Source: Pycnococcus provasolii (lineage: Eukaryota; Chlorophyta; Pseudoscourfieldiophyceae; Pseudoscourfieldiales). Taken from it: DNA of 64,000 bases. Each line of letters starts with the position of its first letter. Positions within the stretch are counted from its first letter, which is position 1. The stretch lies in assembly GCA_049487715.1 (NCBI GenBank), contig CP150552.1, positions 806,001-870,000 on the forward strand, written 5' to 3'. The position numbers and the translations under genes are program-made. Positions 22,552-32,901 of this stretch are shown piece by piece. The notes beneath the pieces are model-generated. The model searched no databases. It was not told where the DNA came from and saw only the letters and a program-made list of their open reading frames with translations.

Positions 22552-22788
22552 GGTCGGAGAGTTACTACGGGATGGGGATTGTGTTTGGTCGGAGAGTTAC
22601 TACGGGATGGGGATTGTGTTTTGGTCGGAGAGTTACTACGGGATGGGGATTGTGTTTGGTCGGCGAGTTACTACGGGATGGGCATTGTGTTTTGGTCGGC
22701 GAGTTACTACGGGATGGGCATTGTGTTTTGGTCGGCGAGTTACTACGGGATGGGGATTTTGTTTTGGTCGGCGAGTTACTACGGGACT
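22552..22788. repeat. 35-36 bp minisatellite, seven units
   Basis: Seven tandem copies beginning GGTCGG(A/C)GAGTTACTACGG, each followed by GATGGGGATTGTGTTT or a close variant. Units 1-3 carry GGAGAG and units 4-7 GGCGAG, so the array splits into two subtypes. It lies ~95 bp upstream of the JmjC start codon, in the 569-bp gap 22457-23025, whose remaining part is the 3' flank of the RRM gene and shows no coding potential. Confidence 0.95.
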
Positions 22789-23025
22789 GTGTCCTATCCC
22801 TGATCAGTTCCCTGTCCTATCATCTCTTGGTCGCATCCTATCCGACGTTGACCGTTATGTAAAGTATGGTGTCCCAAACAGGTGTCCCAAACGCGTAATC
22901 TCGGCTAAGTTGATTAATTTGGAAGGAAAAAAAGAGTATGTAAAGTAAAGTACGTTCAACTAAGTAAGTTACTGCATGCACTATTCTTACAGTACAGTAG
23001 GTGTTTCTTTTCAGAGGTTTTTTAT

Positions 23026-23848
23026 TCAACAAACAGGCGCGACCTTCTTAATGAGGTCCGCACGGTACTGACGCATAAGCTTGTTCGACGCCTTGCCGTC
23101 CGTGACGCTCAACGTGCCGCCCAAACTCGTCGTGCCATTCAGATTCTTGATCGCCTCCGTTGCGTCCCAGTCGTCGTTGAAACGAACGAGCGCGAACGAG
23201 TAGTCGCCGTCACCCGTGGGCTTCTTTGGAAGGTGCACGTCCTTCACAGCTCCGTACTTTGCACACAACTCCTCCACTGCCGACTCGGTAGTTCCAGGCG
23301 CAAAGCCTGCCACACAGCACGGGTTGTGGTGCGGCTGAGGTTCAGGCGTCCATGTCGACTGTTGTTGTTGCGTTTTTCGCGTGGTTAAATACTTTTTTGT
23401 CAGACACGAAATACAAAGTTCAGAGCAACAAAAGAAAACAAAAAAGATTAAAAGCACGTACCTGCCATCCCTGTCCCTTACCAAACGGGTTGGTCGTCTC
23501 GAGGTCTGAAATTAGGTGTCGTTTCGTATCATTTTCACGTGTTGTTGTTGTATATCGTAAGCAACAGGCAGCGAGAACGAAACAAAAACAAGCGACACAC
23601 ACACACACACAAACACACACACAAAAAAATAAAAATAAAATCATACAACCACCACACCACACCACAGATTATTCACACCACCATCCATGAAACCAAAAGC
23701 ACACGAAACACGAAACGAAACAAAGCAGCAAGAGCAAGAGCAGGAGCAAGCGCATGAAAGAGAGCAGGGAAAAGACACGTGCATGAGCAGCAGGACAGGA
23801 CGTACCGTGCCAGTTGGGGACGAGAGAGCGCGGCGGTGGCGCGGGCAT
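23026..23848 (-). CDS. Single-RRM RNA-binding protein (three exons)
   Basis: Minus strand: exon 1 23848-23806, exon 2 23505-23462, exon 3 23358-23026. Introns are 300 and 103 nt, both GTACGT...CAG. The joined frame gives 139 residues starting MPAPPPRSLVPNWHDLETTN. Exon 3 carries one RRM: CCVAGFAPGTTESAVEELC (RNP2 side), YSFALVRFNDDWDATEAI (RNP1) and the last strand. It ends in a short basic tail. The first two exons were found by eye because their phases (1 and 0) join cleanly; they encode a Gly/Trp-containing N-terminal peptide. The target RNA and the specific family were not recognised. A CA microsatellite sits in intron 1. Confidence 0.75.
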
Positions 23849-24279
23849 GGCGGGGCAGGATGGGGGCGGCCGGCGACGAGTAACGCTCCGCTCCCGTGAG
23901 GCGAAGAGGGCAGGGCGAACAGACCAAAGGGGGCGAACAACCTGGGCGAAAACCCAAGTCCCCAAACCCCAAACCCCGAACCCCAACCATCTATCCAACC
24001 ATGGCGTCATCAGTTTGTATTTTTTTCCAAGAAGACTTCATAGACTATGTACGATTTTATTACTCAGTCGGTGTTTGTTGTCTATAATAAGATACCGGGA
24101 GATACATACTTACCATTTTGTGTATGTAAAAGCAACCGCCCCGTTCCGTTCCCGCCAGCCGGCTTTCTTCCCTCACACCCTCTTCCTGCGAAACCACTCG
24201 GAGTCTCTCAACTCCGGCCAGTCTGTTCCAAAAAAATACCATTATTGAAAGTTCAACCACACCAAAGGGCTGGTCAAAT
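23849..24279. other. Intergenic region between two minus-strand RNA-binding genes
   Basis: 431 bp. A C-rich stretch (CCCCAAACCCCGAACCCC, 23963-23992) lies upstream of the RRM gene and looks like a decayed telomere-type repeat. The rest is the 3' flank of the Npl3-like gene. No gene seen. Confidence 0.55.
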
Positions 24280-26659
24280 CTATGCGCGTCTCTGGTACGT
24301 TCGTCGCACGCCAGCCGGAGCCGCCTCACGTCGAGCGGCGTACCCACCTTGCGCAGGTGGCGCAGATTCGGTGTAGTGCAGCTGATCGTCAGCTTCGTAC
24401 CGCGGCTGTGCGTACGAACGCGAGCTGTACCCAGCGTCGTATCTACCGGCGTGTGCCGGCAGATTTTCGTACGGATCACCACCACGCACCACCGCGCGCA
24501 TTGCAGGAGGCTCACGCGCGACAGGGCGCTCCTCGTACCGCCCATAGTCTTCGTCGCGGTACTGCGCAACACGCGGCGCCACGCCACCAGAGCGCTGCAC
24601 GTAGCCACCGCCGGAGCGCTGCGCGTAGCCACCGCCAGCTCGCACATCTTCCGCCGCCGCCGGCGGATAGCCCCGCTGCGGACGCGTCGCGTACTGCACG
24701 GCACCACCGCGCCCGCCGCGCATCTCATCAGGTTGGTACTGCTCCCTCGCCGCATAGCGCGGCTGCAAGTCACGATCGTCGTAGTATTCTCGATCGTCGT
24801 ACGCCGCGGCAGCCGCCCTCGGCACGCCGCGGCTGGGGGGTGCCCTATCATAGACGACGGGAGCGCCGCCGCCGCCGCGGGTGTCGGCACGGACGTAGTA
24901 GTCCCTGCCACCATCGTAGTCTCGCTGGTCTTCGTAGTAAACCTCTCGGCCGCGCTCACCGCCACCACCATGTCCATAATAGTCCTCTTCGCGTCCAGCA
25001 TACCTGCCACCTGCTCCAGCGCCAGAACCGCGACCCTGACTTCCATAGTCATAACCACCGCGATCATCGTAGTCATTGTGAGCAGACGCCTGCACCTCAG
25101 TTACCCTGATCCGATTTCCGTCAAAATCCATCCCATTGATTTTTGAAATTGCACTCAGCATCTCACGCTCGGAATCGAAATCTGCCACCCTGTTTATTAA
25201 TGATTTGTTGATTGTTTAATTGAATGGATTTGCACAGACAATGGAAGGAGAGGAGCCCAATTCCAATCCAATGTGGAAAAGTAAGCGTGCCAGATGAGAA
25301 ATGTGAGTAAGGCATATAAAATAATCAAAAAGGTTTTGAGATTTCCACCATCGACTGACAGGTACAAATAGGACACAAAAGTACAAGAGGGGAGGACAAC
25401 CACCACCACCATCTCAAAAAATTCTAACACACAAAAAGATCTACGGGAATGAAGAAGGAAGTTCCGTCGGCGCCCAGCAGAGTGACATAGTGACGCGATT
25501 TCGGGTAAGGAACCTTGTTCTTGTGGCCATCCATGGCCACACAGCTTGCACGCTCTGTTGTTATTTCTTGCTGCCGCGTGCGCGCGCGCGCGCACACACA
25601 CACACACACACACTCACGAGCATCCAGCAAAAATTCTGTTCAAATGAGGCGAGAGGAGTAGTGATCACCACAGCTTGGTCATGTCGTCTGGCTGGCAGAA
25701 ACAGGAAACTGATTGTCCGGCAGGCTGGAGAAACAAAACACAAGATAGGAGAGAAGAAGAGACCAAAGACCTCCAGACCTTCCAAACCTACCAGACCTGT
25801 ACCATGACTACCATGTCCACATCCTCCCCCCTTCCCGAACAGACAAATGAAGCACATACCCTGTTGTTTCGCCATCTGGCCCGGCGTTTGTTGCGGTGTA
25901 CTGCACTTGTCCCACGTTCGAGCGAAGATAGTCCTTCAGAGATGACCAGGTGCACCCGGCTGGCAAGTTGCGAATGTTGATCCTGTGCTTCCTTCCTCCA
26001 GCTTGTTGTGACCCCCTTGAGCGATCAGGCATATGGTAAGATCCCTTAGAAACACCTCCGCCCATAGTTCGACGGAGCATCTGCGAGTTGCGGTCCGAGT
26101 ATCGCGAGTCTTGGTATCGACCGCCGTCGCCTCCGTCGCCACTGCGGTACGACGGGCGCTGCGACCGCTGCGCGTCTCCCTTCTCGAACGCGACGTTCAC
26201 CGACACCTCGCGGCCTCTGATGACCGTCTTGTTGAGGTCTTGGATCGCCCTGTCGCGCGACTCCATGTCCGCGAACGTGACGAAACCGAATCCCTTGTTC
26301 CTGCCCGTGGCGTGGTCCATCTGTACGTGCGCGCCCGTTACTGTCCCGCAGCACTCGAACGCCTCTCCTAGTGCCTGATCATCGATTTCCCAGTTGAGAC
26401 CTCCGACGAACACTTTGAACGCCTCGATGCCCGGCGTGTCGGCGGGTGGCACGAGCGGCGCCTCCCCCTGCAGGTGTGGGTTCGCCTCACCCCCTTCATC
26501 CCCGGCACCTGCGTGTCCTCCCCCGCCGTGTGCGTGTTCGTCGGCGTGTCCGTCATCGGCACCACCAAGGTTTCCACCACCAAGGTCCCTTTCATCGTCG
26601 TGATCGGAGGATCGACCACGCTCCGAGGCGGGCGGGGGAGAGCGCGAACCGTCCGCCAT
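24280..26659 (-). CDS. Npl3-like SR/hnRNP protein: two RRMs and RG/Y-rich tail (two exons)
   Basis: Minus strand: exon 1 26659-25860, exon 2 25189-24280, separated by a 670-nt intron with GTATGT donor and AACAG acceptor in phase 2; 569 residues. RRM1 is complete (KVFVGGLNWEID, GFGFVTFAD). RRM2 is split by the intron: HRINIRNLPAGCTWSSLKDYL in exon 1 and VADFDSEREMLSAI in exon 2. The TWSSLKDYL segment matches the SWQDLKD heptapeptide of SR-protein pseudo-RRMs. The C-terminal ~230 residues are rich in Arg, Gly, Tyr and Asp instead of RS dipeptides, the arrangement of yeast Npl3. Expected role: mRNA splicing and export. The intron is far longer than the others here. Confidence 0.85.
25580..25612. 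repeat. GC/AC dinucleotide microsatellite in an intron
   Basis: (GC)n followed by (AC)n on the plus strand inside the 670-nt intron of the Npl3-like gene. Confidence 0.9.
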
Positions 26660-27097
26660 GATATGATATGATACGATGAGCAGAGCAGCGAAGAATGAAA
26701 GGAACTGGAGAGGAGAGGGGAACGACGACGACGACGAACACTACCACCACCACCACCACCCAGGGGACCTGGGAGGGGAGGGGAAAACCCTCGGGACCCA
26801 GAATCCCTCGGTGGGCCCCTCGGCCCCTCGGGACTGCACCTCGGGAGGGAACCCCGGGGGTTAGGGTTTCAACTTCTAACTAGGGTTACGTGAGTCTTCG
26901 TTATTCCATGGCGCGAACGAATGAAAGGGTGATTTCATGGCAATGAACATGGAGTTTAACTAACCTTAGTAGATGACGACCGATGATGCACAATGATAAA
27001 GTACACTCCGTTATTAACATACTTACTGAAATTCATGAGAAACCATCTTTGATTGATCGATCGATCATCAATCAATCATCTACTATGCCATCTCATC
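26660..27097. other. Intergenic region upstream of Npl3-like gene
   Basis: 438 bp with an ACC triplet run (26741-26760), a G-rich stretch and a telomere-like GGGTTAGGGTTT...TAGGGTTACG element (26858-26890). The end nearest 27097 is the 3' flank of the KAS gene. No coding frame was supported. Confidence 0.6.
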
Positions 27098-28591
27098 TCA
27101 TCTCGTGTCGTGCTCCTGAAACAACAAGCACACGTTCGAGCCGCCAAACCCGCTCGCATTCGACAGAGCGACGCGCAAACGCGATCGGCCGTCTGCGCCG
27201 GAAGGCCAAGCGACGCCGTGCGAGCCGTGCGCACCCGCGTGCACAATCTCAAGGCCACCCTCCGATGCAATCTCGGAAATGCGCGGATCCACGACGTCCG
27301 TGTGAAGCGTGCTCGGAACCACGCCGTGGTGCACCGCGAGCGCAGCGAGTGCCGCCTCAACCGCGCCAGCCGCACCGAGCAGATGGCCCGTCGCCGCCTT
27401 CGTCGCACCCACGTAGCACGAGTTGTGTGCCGCATCAGGCGCCATGGCGGTCGCAAGCCCGCGCATTTCCGCAATGTCGCCCGCAGGCGTTGACGTCGCG
27501 TGCGCGTTGATGTACCCGACGTCGCGAGGCGCGAGCTTCGCATCCTTCAGGCACGCGCGAACGGCATTTGCGACACCGCGACCCTCCGGATCTGGCGCCG
27601 CCGCGTGGTGCGCATCCGCGGACATGCCAATGCCCGCCAGCTCGCAGTATATGGGCGCGCCGCGCTCGAGCGCATGCTCGAGCGATTCCAGCACGAGAAC
27701 CGCCGCACCCTCCCCGAGAACGAAGCCGCTGCGATCGGCGTGGAATGGACGGCAGGTTTCTGCGGCTGACTTGTCGCCACCGTCGTCGCTGTCATCTGCG
27801 CCACCCGCGAGAGCGCGCATGCGCTGGAATCCGGAGATGGCCACCGCATCCGCGCAGGCGTCGGCACCACCGGCGAATGCGGCGTCGGCAAGACCCAGGC
27901 GGATCCACATCGCCGCCTCGGAGATAGCAGCCGAGCCGGCTGCGCACGCCGTTGCGGACGCGGCGAGCGGTCCAGCGGCGCCGTACCTCACGCTCACCGC
28001 GCTCGCCGCGGCGTTGGCGAGCACGCGAGGCACGAAGTGCGGCGAGACGCGGCGGTTGGACGCTGCGCCCAGCACAGCCATGGATGCGCCGTACGCGGCA
28101 ATGTCCGCGACGCTCCCCATGCCGCTTCCGATGGAGCACCCCAGCCGGGAGTCCGGCTCGCCCAGCCGTCCGTCAAGGTGCGCGTTTCTCGCCGCCTCAG
28201 CCGCCGCCAAGAGCGCGTACGCCGTGAAGAGCGCGTGTCTTCGCGGGTCGACGCCGGCGCTCGCGAGTTGTCCCTCCGGTCCTGGGAACTGCGCGTTATG
28301 CTCCGTTCCACGCGGAACCATCGCGGCGGTGACGTTCGCGGACTCTCCCCCGAGTGCCTGCGACATGAGCGAGCTTGTTGACGCGTCTTGTCCCGCCGCG
28401 AATCCGTGCGCGGCGTACGTGTCAACGAACTGCGGGACGGCGTGTCTCTTGATTCCTGACATGTTGGACGATTTGCCGTCTTCATCCCCTTGAGGCACTT
28501 CCGTCAGTGCACGCCACACCGCCCTGGTTGTGATTCCGAGCGGCGTGACGAGCCCAACGCCCGTGACGACGACGCGACGCAGAGCAGACAT
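27098..28591 (-). CDS. 3-oxoacyl-ACP synthase (KAS I/II type, mitochondrial OXSM-like)
   Basis: Intronless, 497 residues from the ATG at 28591, beginning RRVVVTGVGLVTPLG, the usual first strand of KAS enzymes. The catalytic set is complete: Cys216 in TACAAGS, His364 in NAHATSTPAGD, Lys398 and His403 in TKAATGHLLGAAG, and the terminal SNASGFGGSN loop. It condenses acyl chains with malonyl-ACP in type II fatty-acid synthesis. The chosen start leaves no plastid transit peptide, and overall it resembles the mitochondrial isoform; targeting is uncertain. The coding region is very GC-rich, producing long false frames on the plus strand. It is head-to-head with the next gene (178 bp). Confidence 0.92.
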   Translation of the reverse strand: MSALRRVVVTGVGLVTPLGITTRAVWRALTEVPQGDEDGKSSNMSGIKRHAVPQFVDTYAAHGFAAGQDASTSSLMSQALGGESANVTAAMVPRGTEHNAQFPGPEGQLASAGVDPRRHALFTAYALLAAAEAARNAHLDGRLGEPDSRLGCSIGSGMGSVADIAAYGASMAVLGAASNRRVSPHFVPRVLANAAASAVSVRYGAAGPLAASATACAAGSAAISEAAMWIRLGLADAAFAGGADACADAVAISGFQRMRALAGGADDSDDGGDKSAAETCRPFHADRSGFVLGEGAAVLVLESLEHALERGAPIYCELAGIGMSADAHHAAAPDPEGRGVANAVRACLKDAKLAPRDVGYINAHATSTPAGDIAEMRGLATAMAPDAAHNSCYVGATKAATGHLLGAAGAVEAALAALAVHHGVVPSTLHTDVVDPRISEIASEGGLEIVHAGAHGSHGVAWPSGADGRSRLRVALSNASGFGGSNVCLLFQEHDTR

Positions 28592-28769
28592 TATGACGAA
28601 GATCGAATGGGAGAGAGAACGAAGAAAGAACAAAACAAACCCCGAATTCGGAACCCCCGGAACTGAATTTCGCCCATCGATCGGTGCCTTGAGGAAGGAG
28701 CCTTGAATAACCTTTGACCTTGCACGCACAACCGCTTCACCTGACCTGAATACCGAGCTCGATCGCGCC

Positions 28770-29861
28770 ATGCCGCTCATCGAGGAGTTGCCCGAGTCTC
28801 CTTCGTCGTATGGGGGGAACAACAATGTTGCCTCGCGAGATACGGCCAGTAAGGCGGCGGCCGAAGCTGCCAAAGCCAAAGGGTTCGACCTCGCACGCGC
28901 CTTAAAAGGGGCCGGATCGTCGTCGTCAAGTCGTTCGCGAAAAAACGGTGGACGTGGTGTGGAAGAGGAGGAGTCGGCGTGCCACTCTCGCGGTGATGGC
29001 AAGTACGAAAACGGCACGCACTTCACCAAGGTGCGCATGGCAAACGGTACCGAGGCGATGCAGATCGGACCGAACGCCTTCGCGACAGATGAGGCGGAGG
29101 AGACGATGAAACAGCTCCAGGCGATGGGTGCGTTTGGAAACAAGGGTAAGGAAGGAGCGCAGCCGTCGGCGAAACCGAATACCGCAACTACAGCTATGCC
29201 AAAGGCCGGGCCTATGCCGCCACCGCCGGCGCCACAGCAAACACGAACAGCGGCAGCAAACCAGCAAAACAAGCCGGCGATGGGTCCCAGCGAAACGTCT
29301 TCGCCGTTCGACTTCCAAAAGATGGCGTCTTGGCTGCACGGTGAGCAGCAGGCGAACAAGTCGGATGTGGAAATCTCACAAGAGCGCGTACGTGCGCTCG
29401 ACGACCAGCTCGACGACACGGAGAGCTCGAGAGGAGGAGGGAGCACGTTCGCGCTCGGGACGCTCACACCAGACTTCGAGGTGTCGCGCGACGACGCGGC
29501 GCGAACGCTCACAGTCGAGGTGGTCATGCCGAACGCAAGCGGGCCGGCGGACGTTGATCTCGACGTTACGAAAGACGAGCTGAGAATTACGCCCGCCGCA
29601 AGTGCGCCGCGCGACGCGCGCTACCGTCTGAAGGCGAAGTTGCCGGCAAAGGTAGTTCCCGACTCTGCTCGCGCAAAGTGGGTCAAGTCGAAGAAGAAAC
29701 TCAAAATAACGCTTGCTCTGTTGGCGTCGGCGGCGCCGCCAACAACGGCAAAAACAACGAAGCCGGCAGTTCCAGCGCCTCTCAGCAAGGCGGAGGCTCT
29801 GCGAGGGAGAGGTGTCGTTGACTACGCTAAATTTGACGCCATCGATCCCGACTGCGATTGA
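28770..29861 (+). CDS. PIH1/CS-domain-like co-chaperone protein
   Basis: Intronless, 363 residues. The N-terminal PLIEELP segment, an Ala/Ser/Pro/Gln-rich middle and a C-terminal CS-like beta domain at ~232-315 (FEVSRDDAARTLTVEVVMPN, LDVTKDELRIT, YRLKAKLPAKV, KWVKSKKKLKITL) fit the C-terminal half of PIH1-type proteins. These link Hsp90 and R2TP to assembly of large complexes, including dynein arms. A full PIH-N domain is not evident, so a general CS-domain co-chaperone is the alternative. TGTAA lies 8 bp after the stop. Confidence 0.6.
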   Translation: MPLIEELPESPSSYGGNNNVASRDTASKAAAEAAKAKGFDLARALKGAGSSSSSRSRKNGGRGVEEEESACHSRGDGKYENGTHFTKVRMANGTEAMQIGPNAFATDEAEETMKQLQAMGAFGNKGKEGAQPSAKPNTATTAMPKAGPMPPPPAPQQTRTAAANQQNKPAMGPSETSSPFDFQKMASWLHGEQQANKSDVEISQERVRALDDQLDDTESSRGGGSTFALGTLTPDFEVSRDDAARTLTVEVVMPNASGPADVDLDVTKDELRITPAASAPRDARYRLKAKLPAKVVPDSARAKWVKSKKKLKITLALLASAAPPTTAKTTKPAVPAPLSKAEALRGRGVVDYAKFDAIDPDCD

Positions 29862-29966
29862 TGATAATGTAATTAAAAACAGAAATTTGACTGAAAAATC
29901 AACCTTCTTATTATGGATAGCGTCAACGCATCAGTATATTGTCGAAAGCTTTAGTTACTTCGGTTC

Positions 29967-32441
29967 TTACTGAGTAAAACTATTTGCCGGTTTCGGTTCC
30001 TCAAACTCGTCATCAATGTCGGATTCCGACGTTCCCGTCTCATCTGAGTCGTATTCGTCACCGTCAATCAACTCGCCATCCTCCTCCACGTCGCTAACGT
30101 CGTCGTCGTCGTCGTCGTCGTTACGTGCCGCCGGCTGGCTTGCTGGCACGTCCGCGTTCGACGATGTTGCGGTTGCATTGGCGTCGTCGCCGCCAGCGTT
30201 CGATCCCTTGAACCCAATCTCCTTGACGAGCTTACCCGGCTGTTCATCCGCCGATGGCCGCTTGCTCACGCGCATGACGAATGGCTGCACGACGTCGCAG
30301 CCGATGTACGTGTCGCTGAGCAGGAAAATGCAGAAGTCGTGCTTTCCATCCCTTGGTGCTTGCATACGCAGCTTCGTCTCCTGCCCAGGAACACTTAGCC
30401 ACGCCTCACGTGCATCCACCGTCTTGGGTGGGTTCGTCGCGATATTCACGTGCGGTCCCATCGAAGTCTCCAGCACTTCGTTCGCCGTCGCAACACTCGA
30501 GTTCTCCGTGCGCTTCATGTGAAGCTTCGTCGCCAGGTAGCCCAGATCCTCCGCGTTCGTAAGTCGAACGCGCGTCGACGCAATTACCGCGTTCATCTTC
30601 GGGTCAGCGACGATGAGCATCCACCCCTCCTCCTTCTCGTTCGGATAGTGTGGCGTGAGTGCCGCCACAGGATCGCCGAGCGACGCGATCTGGTCACCCT
30701 CCTCGTCGAACTTCGTCTTGACGCGCGACTTGCGCAGCAGCTCCTCCTCCATGGCGCTGGCATCCGCGCCGCCCTTCGCCACCTCGTCGCGCGCCTTGGC
30801 CATCATGCCGGCGCGCGTGAGCAGGCACTTGACGCGAATCTCCATGAGATCATCTGGGCAAACTTCCGACTCGCCGGGCGTCTCGCACAACACCGTGCAC
30901 ATGACGGACGGCAGCGTGTCGAGCATGAGGGACGATTCGGTGGCATCCTCCGTGCTCACCCCACCCTTGGCAAGAAGGTCGACCCGACTCTCGAGCGACG
31001 AGGAGCGCAGCATGTTCATGAGCGAGGACGCATCCTTCGCCTTTGCGACTCGGCTTATCTTCTTCACCGCGTCGGCGTCGACGCCGGGCATCTGCAAGAT
31101 GGACGAGATGTCGGACGGGGCTGCCTTCCCATTCGCGAGAATCTTGCGAGCGGAGATTGGGACCGCCTGCACGATGCTCTGGCTCAGGTAGATGACGTTG
31201 AGGCTCGGCTCGAGCCAGCCCATGCTAAGAGGGCGCTTCGGCATGAGCGAAACCTTCAGGAGCTCGTCAATTAGGCTCGGGCAGTGTCCCAGGAACGTGG
31301 CGTAATCCTTCTTGAGCTCCTGCGGAATCTCGTCAACCTGACGGTCCATGTGAGCGAGCAGCAGCATGTGCGCCTTGACGAGCGGCGTCTTGCGCCCGAA
31401 AAACTTCTTCACCTTGTCCTTGTCCTTGCCGTCGGAGATGTGGTTGCGCACTAACTTGGCCAGCTCCTCCATCGGCTTCTCCTGTATAGGCGGAACGGGC
31501 ATCTCCATCACCTCTTTGCAGATGACGAGCGTCTCCGGCATCTTGCTCAGAGCCATGGAAGGCTTGATGAAGTGGCTGTACCAGTACAGCGTCTCCTGAT
31601 TGACGTTCGACGTCGTGTACTTGCGGCTGCTGAGGAGGTAGCAAATGGCGATGATACCCGGTATGATGACGCCAAATCCCATGAGCGCAGCCAGCACGAG
31701 AGGCGCCATGGTACCCTTCTCGAAGATGAAGTTGGGAAGCGCGATGCCGACGTCCATGGGCTGCTGCCCGTCGGGGTGCCCGTACTTCTTGAGGTTCTCG
31801 CGTGCGACTGGGTCCGTGAGCGCCTTGTACGCGTTGCTGATTTGCAGGAACCTCTCCTCGCACTCTTCCGTGGTCATGTCCGGGTTGCGGTCGAGACACT
31901 TGTCTGGGTGGAACGAGAGAGACAGCGTTCGGTACTGCTTTTTGATTTGCCGCGTCGACGCGTCAGGCTCGAGTTCGAGGATCGACGTCGGGTCGAACAC
32001 CTTCGCGCCGGTGTGCGTGATGTGGCTGACGTAGACGTACAGTCCGATGAAGATGGCCCACAGCGCGACGAACACGACGTTGCTCGTTGTGGATGACGAC
32101 GTTGCTGGCGTAATTTTCTTGTTCGTTTGTGCCTTTTTGTCTTTGTCTGACCACGACGACGCCGATCTGTGCGAAGCGTTGAGGTTGCACAGTTTCACGA
32201 TGGACCATGGAAAGATTATGCACGCGACGATTGCGATGACGAACACGGGGAAGAGCGGCGCGGCATCTCCTGGTGACTTGGCCTGTTCGGTCTTTTCGTC
32301 TTTCTCCTGTCCCATGAACGACGCACGTTTCGCCGCGGCATCGACGCAAGGCAAGTCGAACATTACGACTGACAATGAAAGCATGGAACACCACGAAAGA
32401 ATGACGCAGAAGGAGTGAGACATCGTCGTCATTTTCGTCAT
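29967..32441 (-). CDS. SEC63: Sec63 / ERdj2 translocon J-protein
   Basis: Intronless, 824 residues from the ATG at 32441. The order is an N-terminal hydrophobic signal/TM segment, TM (LFPVFVIAIVACIIFPW), TM (VFVALWAIFIGLYVYV), a luminal J domain with HPD at His178 (SFHPDKC), a third TM (MAPLVLAALMGFGVIIPGIIAICYLL), the Sec63 alpha-helical/Ig-like region, and an acidic tail with an eight-Asp run that would bind Sec62. It recruits BiP to the Sec61 channel for post-translational import into the ER. It is head-to-head with the HisA gene (460 bp). Confidence 0.95.
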   Translation of the reverse strand: MTKMTTMSHSFCVILSWCSMLSLSVVMFDLPCVDAAAKRASFMGQEKDEKTEQAKSPGDAAPLFPVFVIAIVACIIFPWSIVKLCNLNASHRSASSWSDKDKKAQTNKKITPATSSSTTSNVVFVALWAIFIGLYVYVSHITHTGAKVFDPTSILELEPDASTRQIKKQYRTLSLSFHPDKCLDRNPDMTTEECEERFLQISNAYKALTDPVARENLKKYGHPDGQQPMDVGIALPNFIFEKGTMAPLVLAALMGFGVIIPGIIAICYLLSSRKYTTSNVNQETLYWYSHFIKPSMALSKMPETLVICKEVMEMPVPPIQEKPMEELAKLVRNHISDGKDKDKVKKFFGRKTPLVKAHMLLLAHMDRQVDEIPQELKKDYATFLGHCPSLIDELLKVSLMPKRPLSMGWLEPSLNVIYLSQSIVQAVPISARKILANGKAAPSDISSILQMPGVDADAVKKISRVAKAKDASSLMNMLRSSSLESRVDLLAKGGVSTEDATESSLMLDTLPSVMCTVLCETPGESEVCPDDLMEIRVKCLLTRAGMMAKARDEVAKGGADASAMEEELLRKSRVKTKFDEEGDQIASLGDPVAALTPHYPNEKEEGWMLIVADPKMNAVIASTRVRLTNAEDLGYLATKLHMKRTENSSVATANEVLETSMGPHVNIATNPPKTVDAREAWLSVPGQETKLRMQAPRDGKHDFCIFLLSDTYIGCDVVQPFVMRVSKRPSADEQPGKLVKEIGFKGSNAGGDDANATATSSNADVPASQPAARNDDDDDDDVSDVEEDGELIDGDEYDSDETGTSESDIDDEFEEPKPANSFTQ

Positions 32442-32901
32442 ATCGCGCAGCAGATCGCGCGTGGAACCAAACAAAACGGGCGGAGGAGGCGGAGGGGAAT
32501 GAAGAATGAAGCCGAAGGGAATCGAAGCAGGCAGCCGCCAACACAGGGCAGACCAGGTGAGGGTTTAGGGAGGGATCCCCAAAAATGAGCCAAAAGGAAG
32601 AGCCAAAAGGAGGCCTTTTCTTCCGTGTTGTGGTGTTTCTGAATTTGAGGAGGGCAGCCCTCTGGCAGCCCTCCTCACTCCTCTCCTCACTCTTCAAAAG
32701 AACTTCAAAAGAAGCACGCCTCGGCCTCGAGGGAGGTCCTCAAGGGATTCTCTCGAGGGAAGCGATTGATCGGATTTGGGTTAGGGGGTTTGGGTTAGGG
32801 TTTTGTGGGTTAGGGTTAGGGTTTTGTGGGTTAGGGTTACGTTTCGTGTGTGCTGGGACACCTTCCTTTTTGGACTTGTGTTGTTTTTGATTAGATCAGA
32901 T
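32442..32901. promoter_or_regulatory. Shared Sec63/HisA promoter gap with telomere-like repeats
   Basis: 460 bp between divergent genes. The HisA-proximal end (32775-32840) carries GGGTTAGGG and GTGGGTTAGGG units interspersed with TTTTG, ending ~60 bp before the HisA start codon. A duplicated GGCAGCCCTC motif occurs near 32655-32672. Confidence 0.6.
32775..32840. repeat. Interstitial TTAGGG-type array
   Basis: Five to six GGGTTAGGG units interrupted by TTTTGTG, immediately upstream of the HisA start codon. Confidence 0.9.

Noticed and set aside
22552-22788. CRISPR-like repeat array
   Set aside because: Units are contiguous 35-36 bp tandem copies with no unique spacers, and the surrounding genes are eukaryotic.
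24060-25076. A 338-codon frame overlapping the Npl3-like second exon
   Set aside because: Alternative frame of the RG/Y-rich exon, Arg/Thr/Met-rich and not conserved; the RRM2 continuation fixes the true frame.
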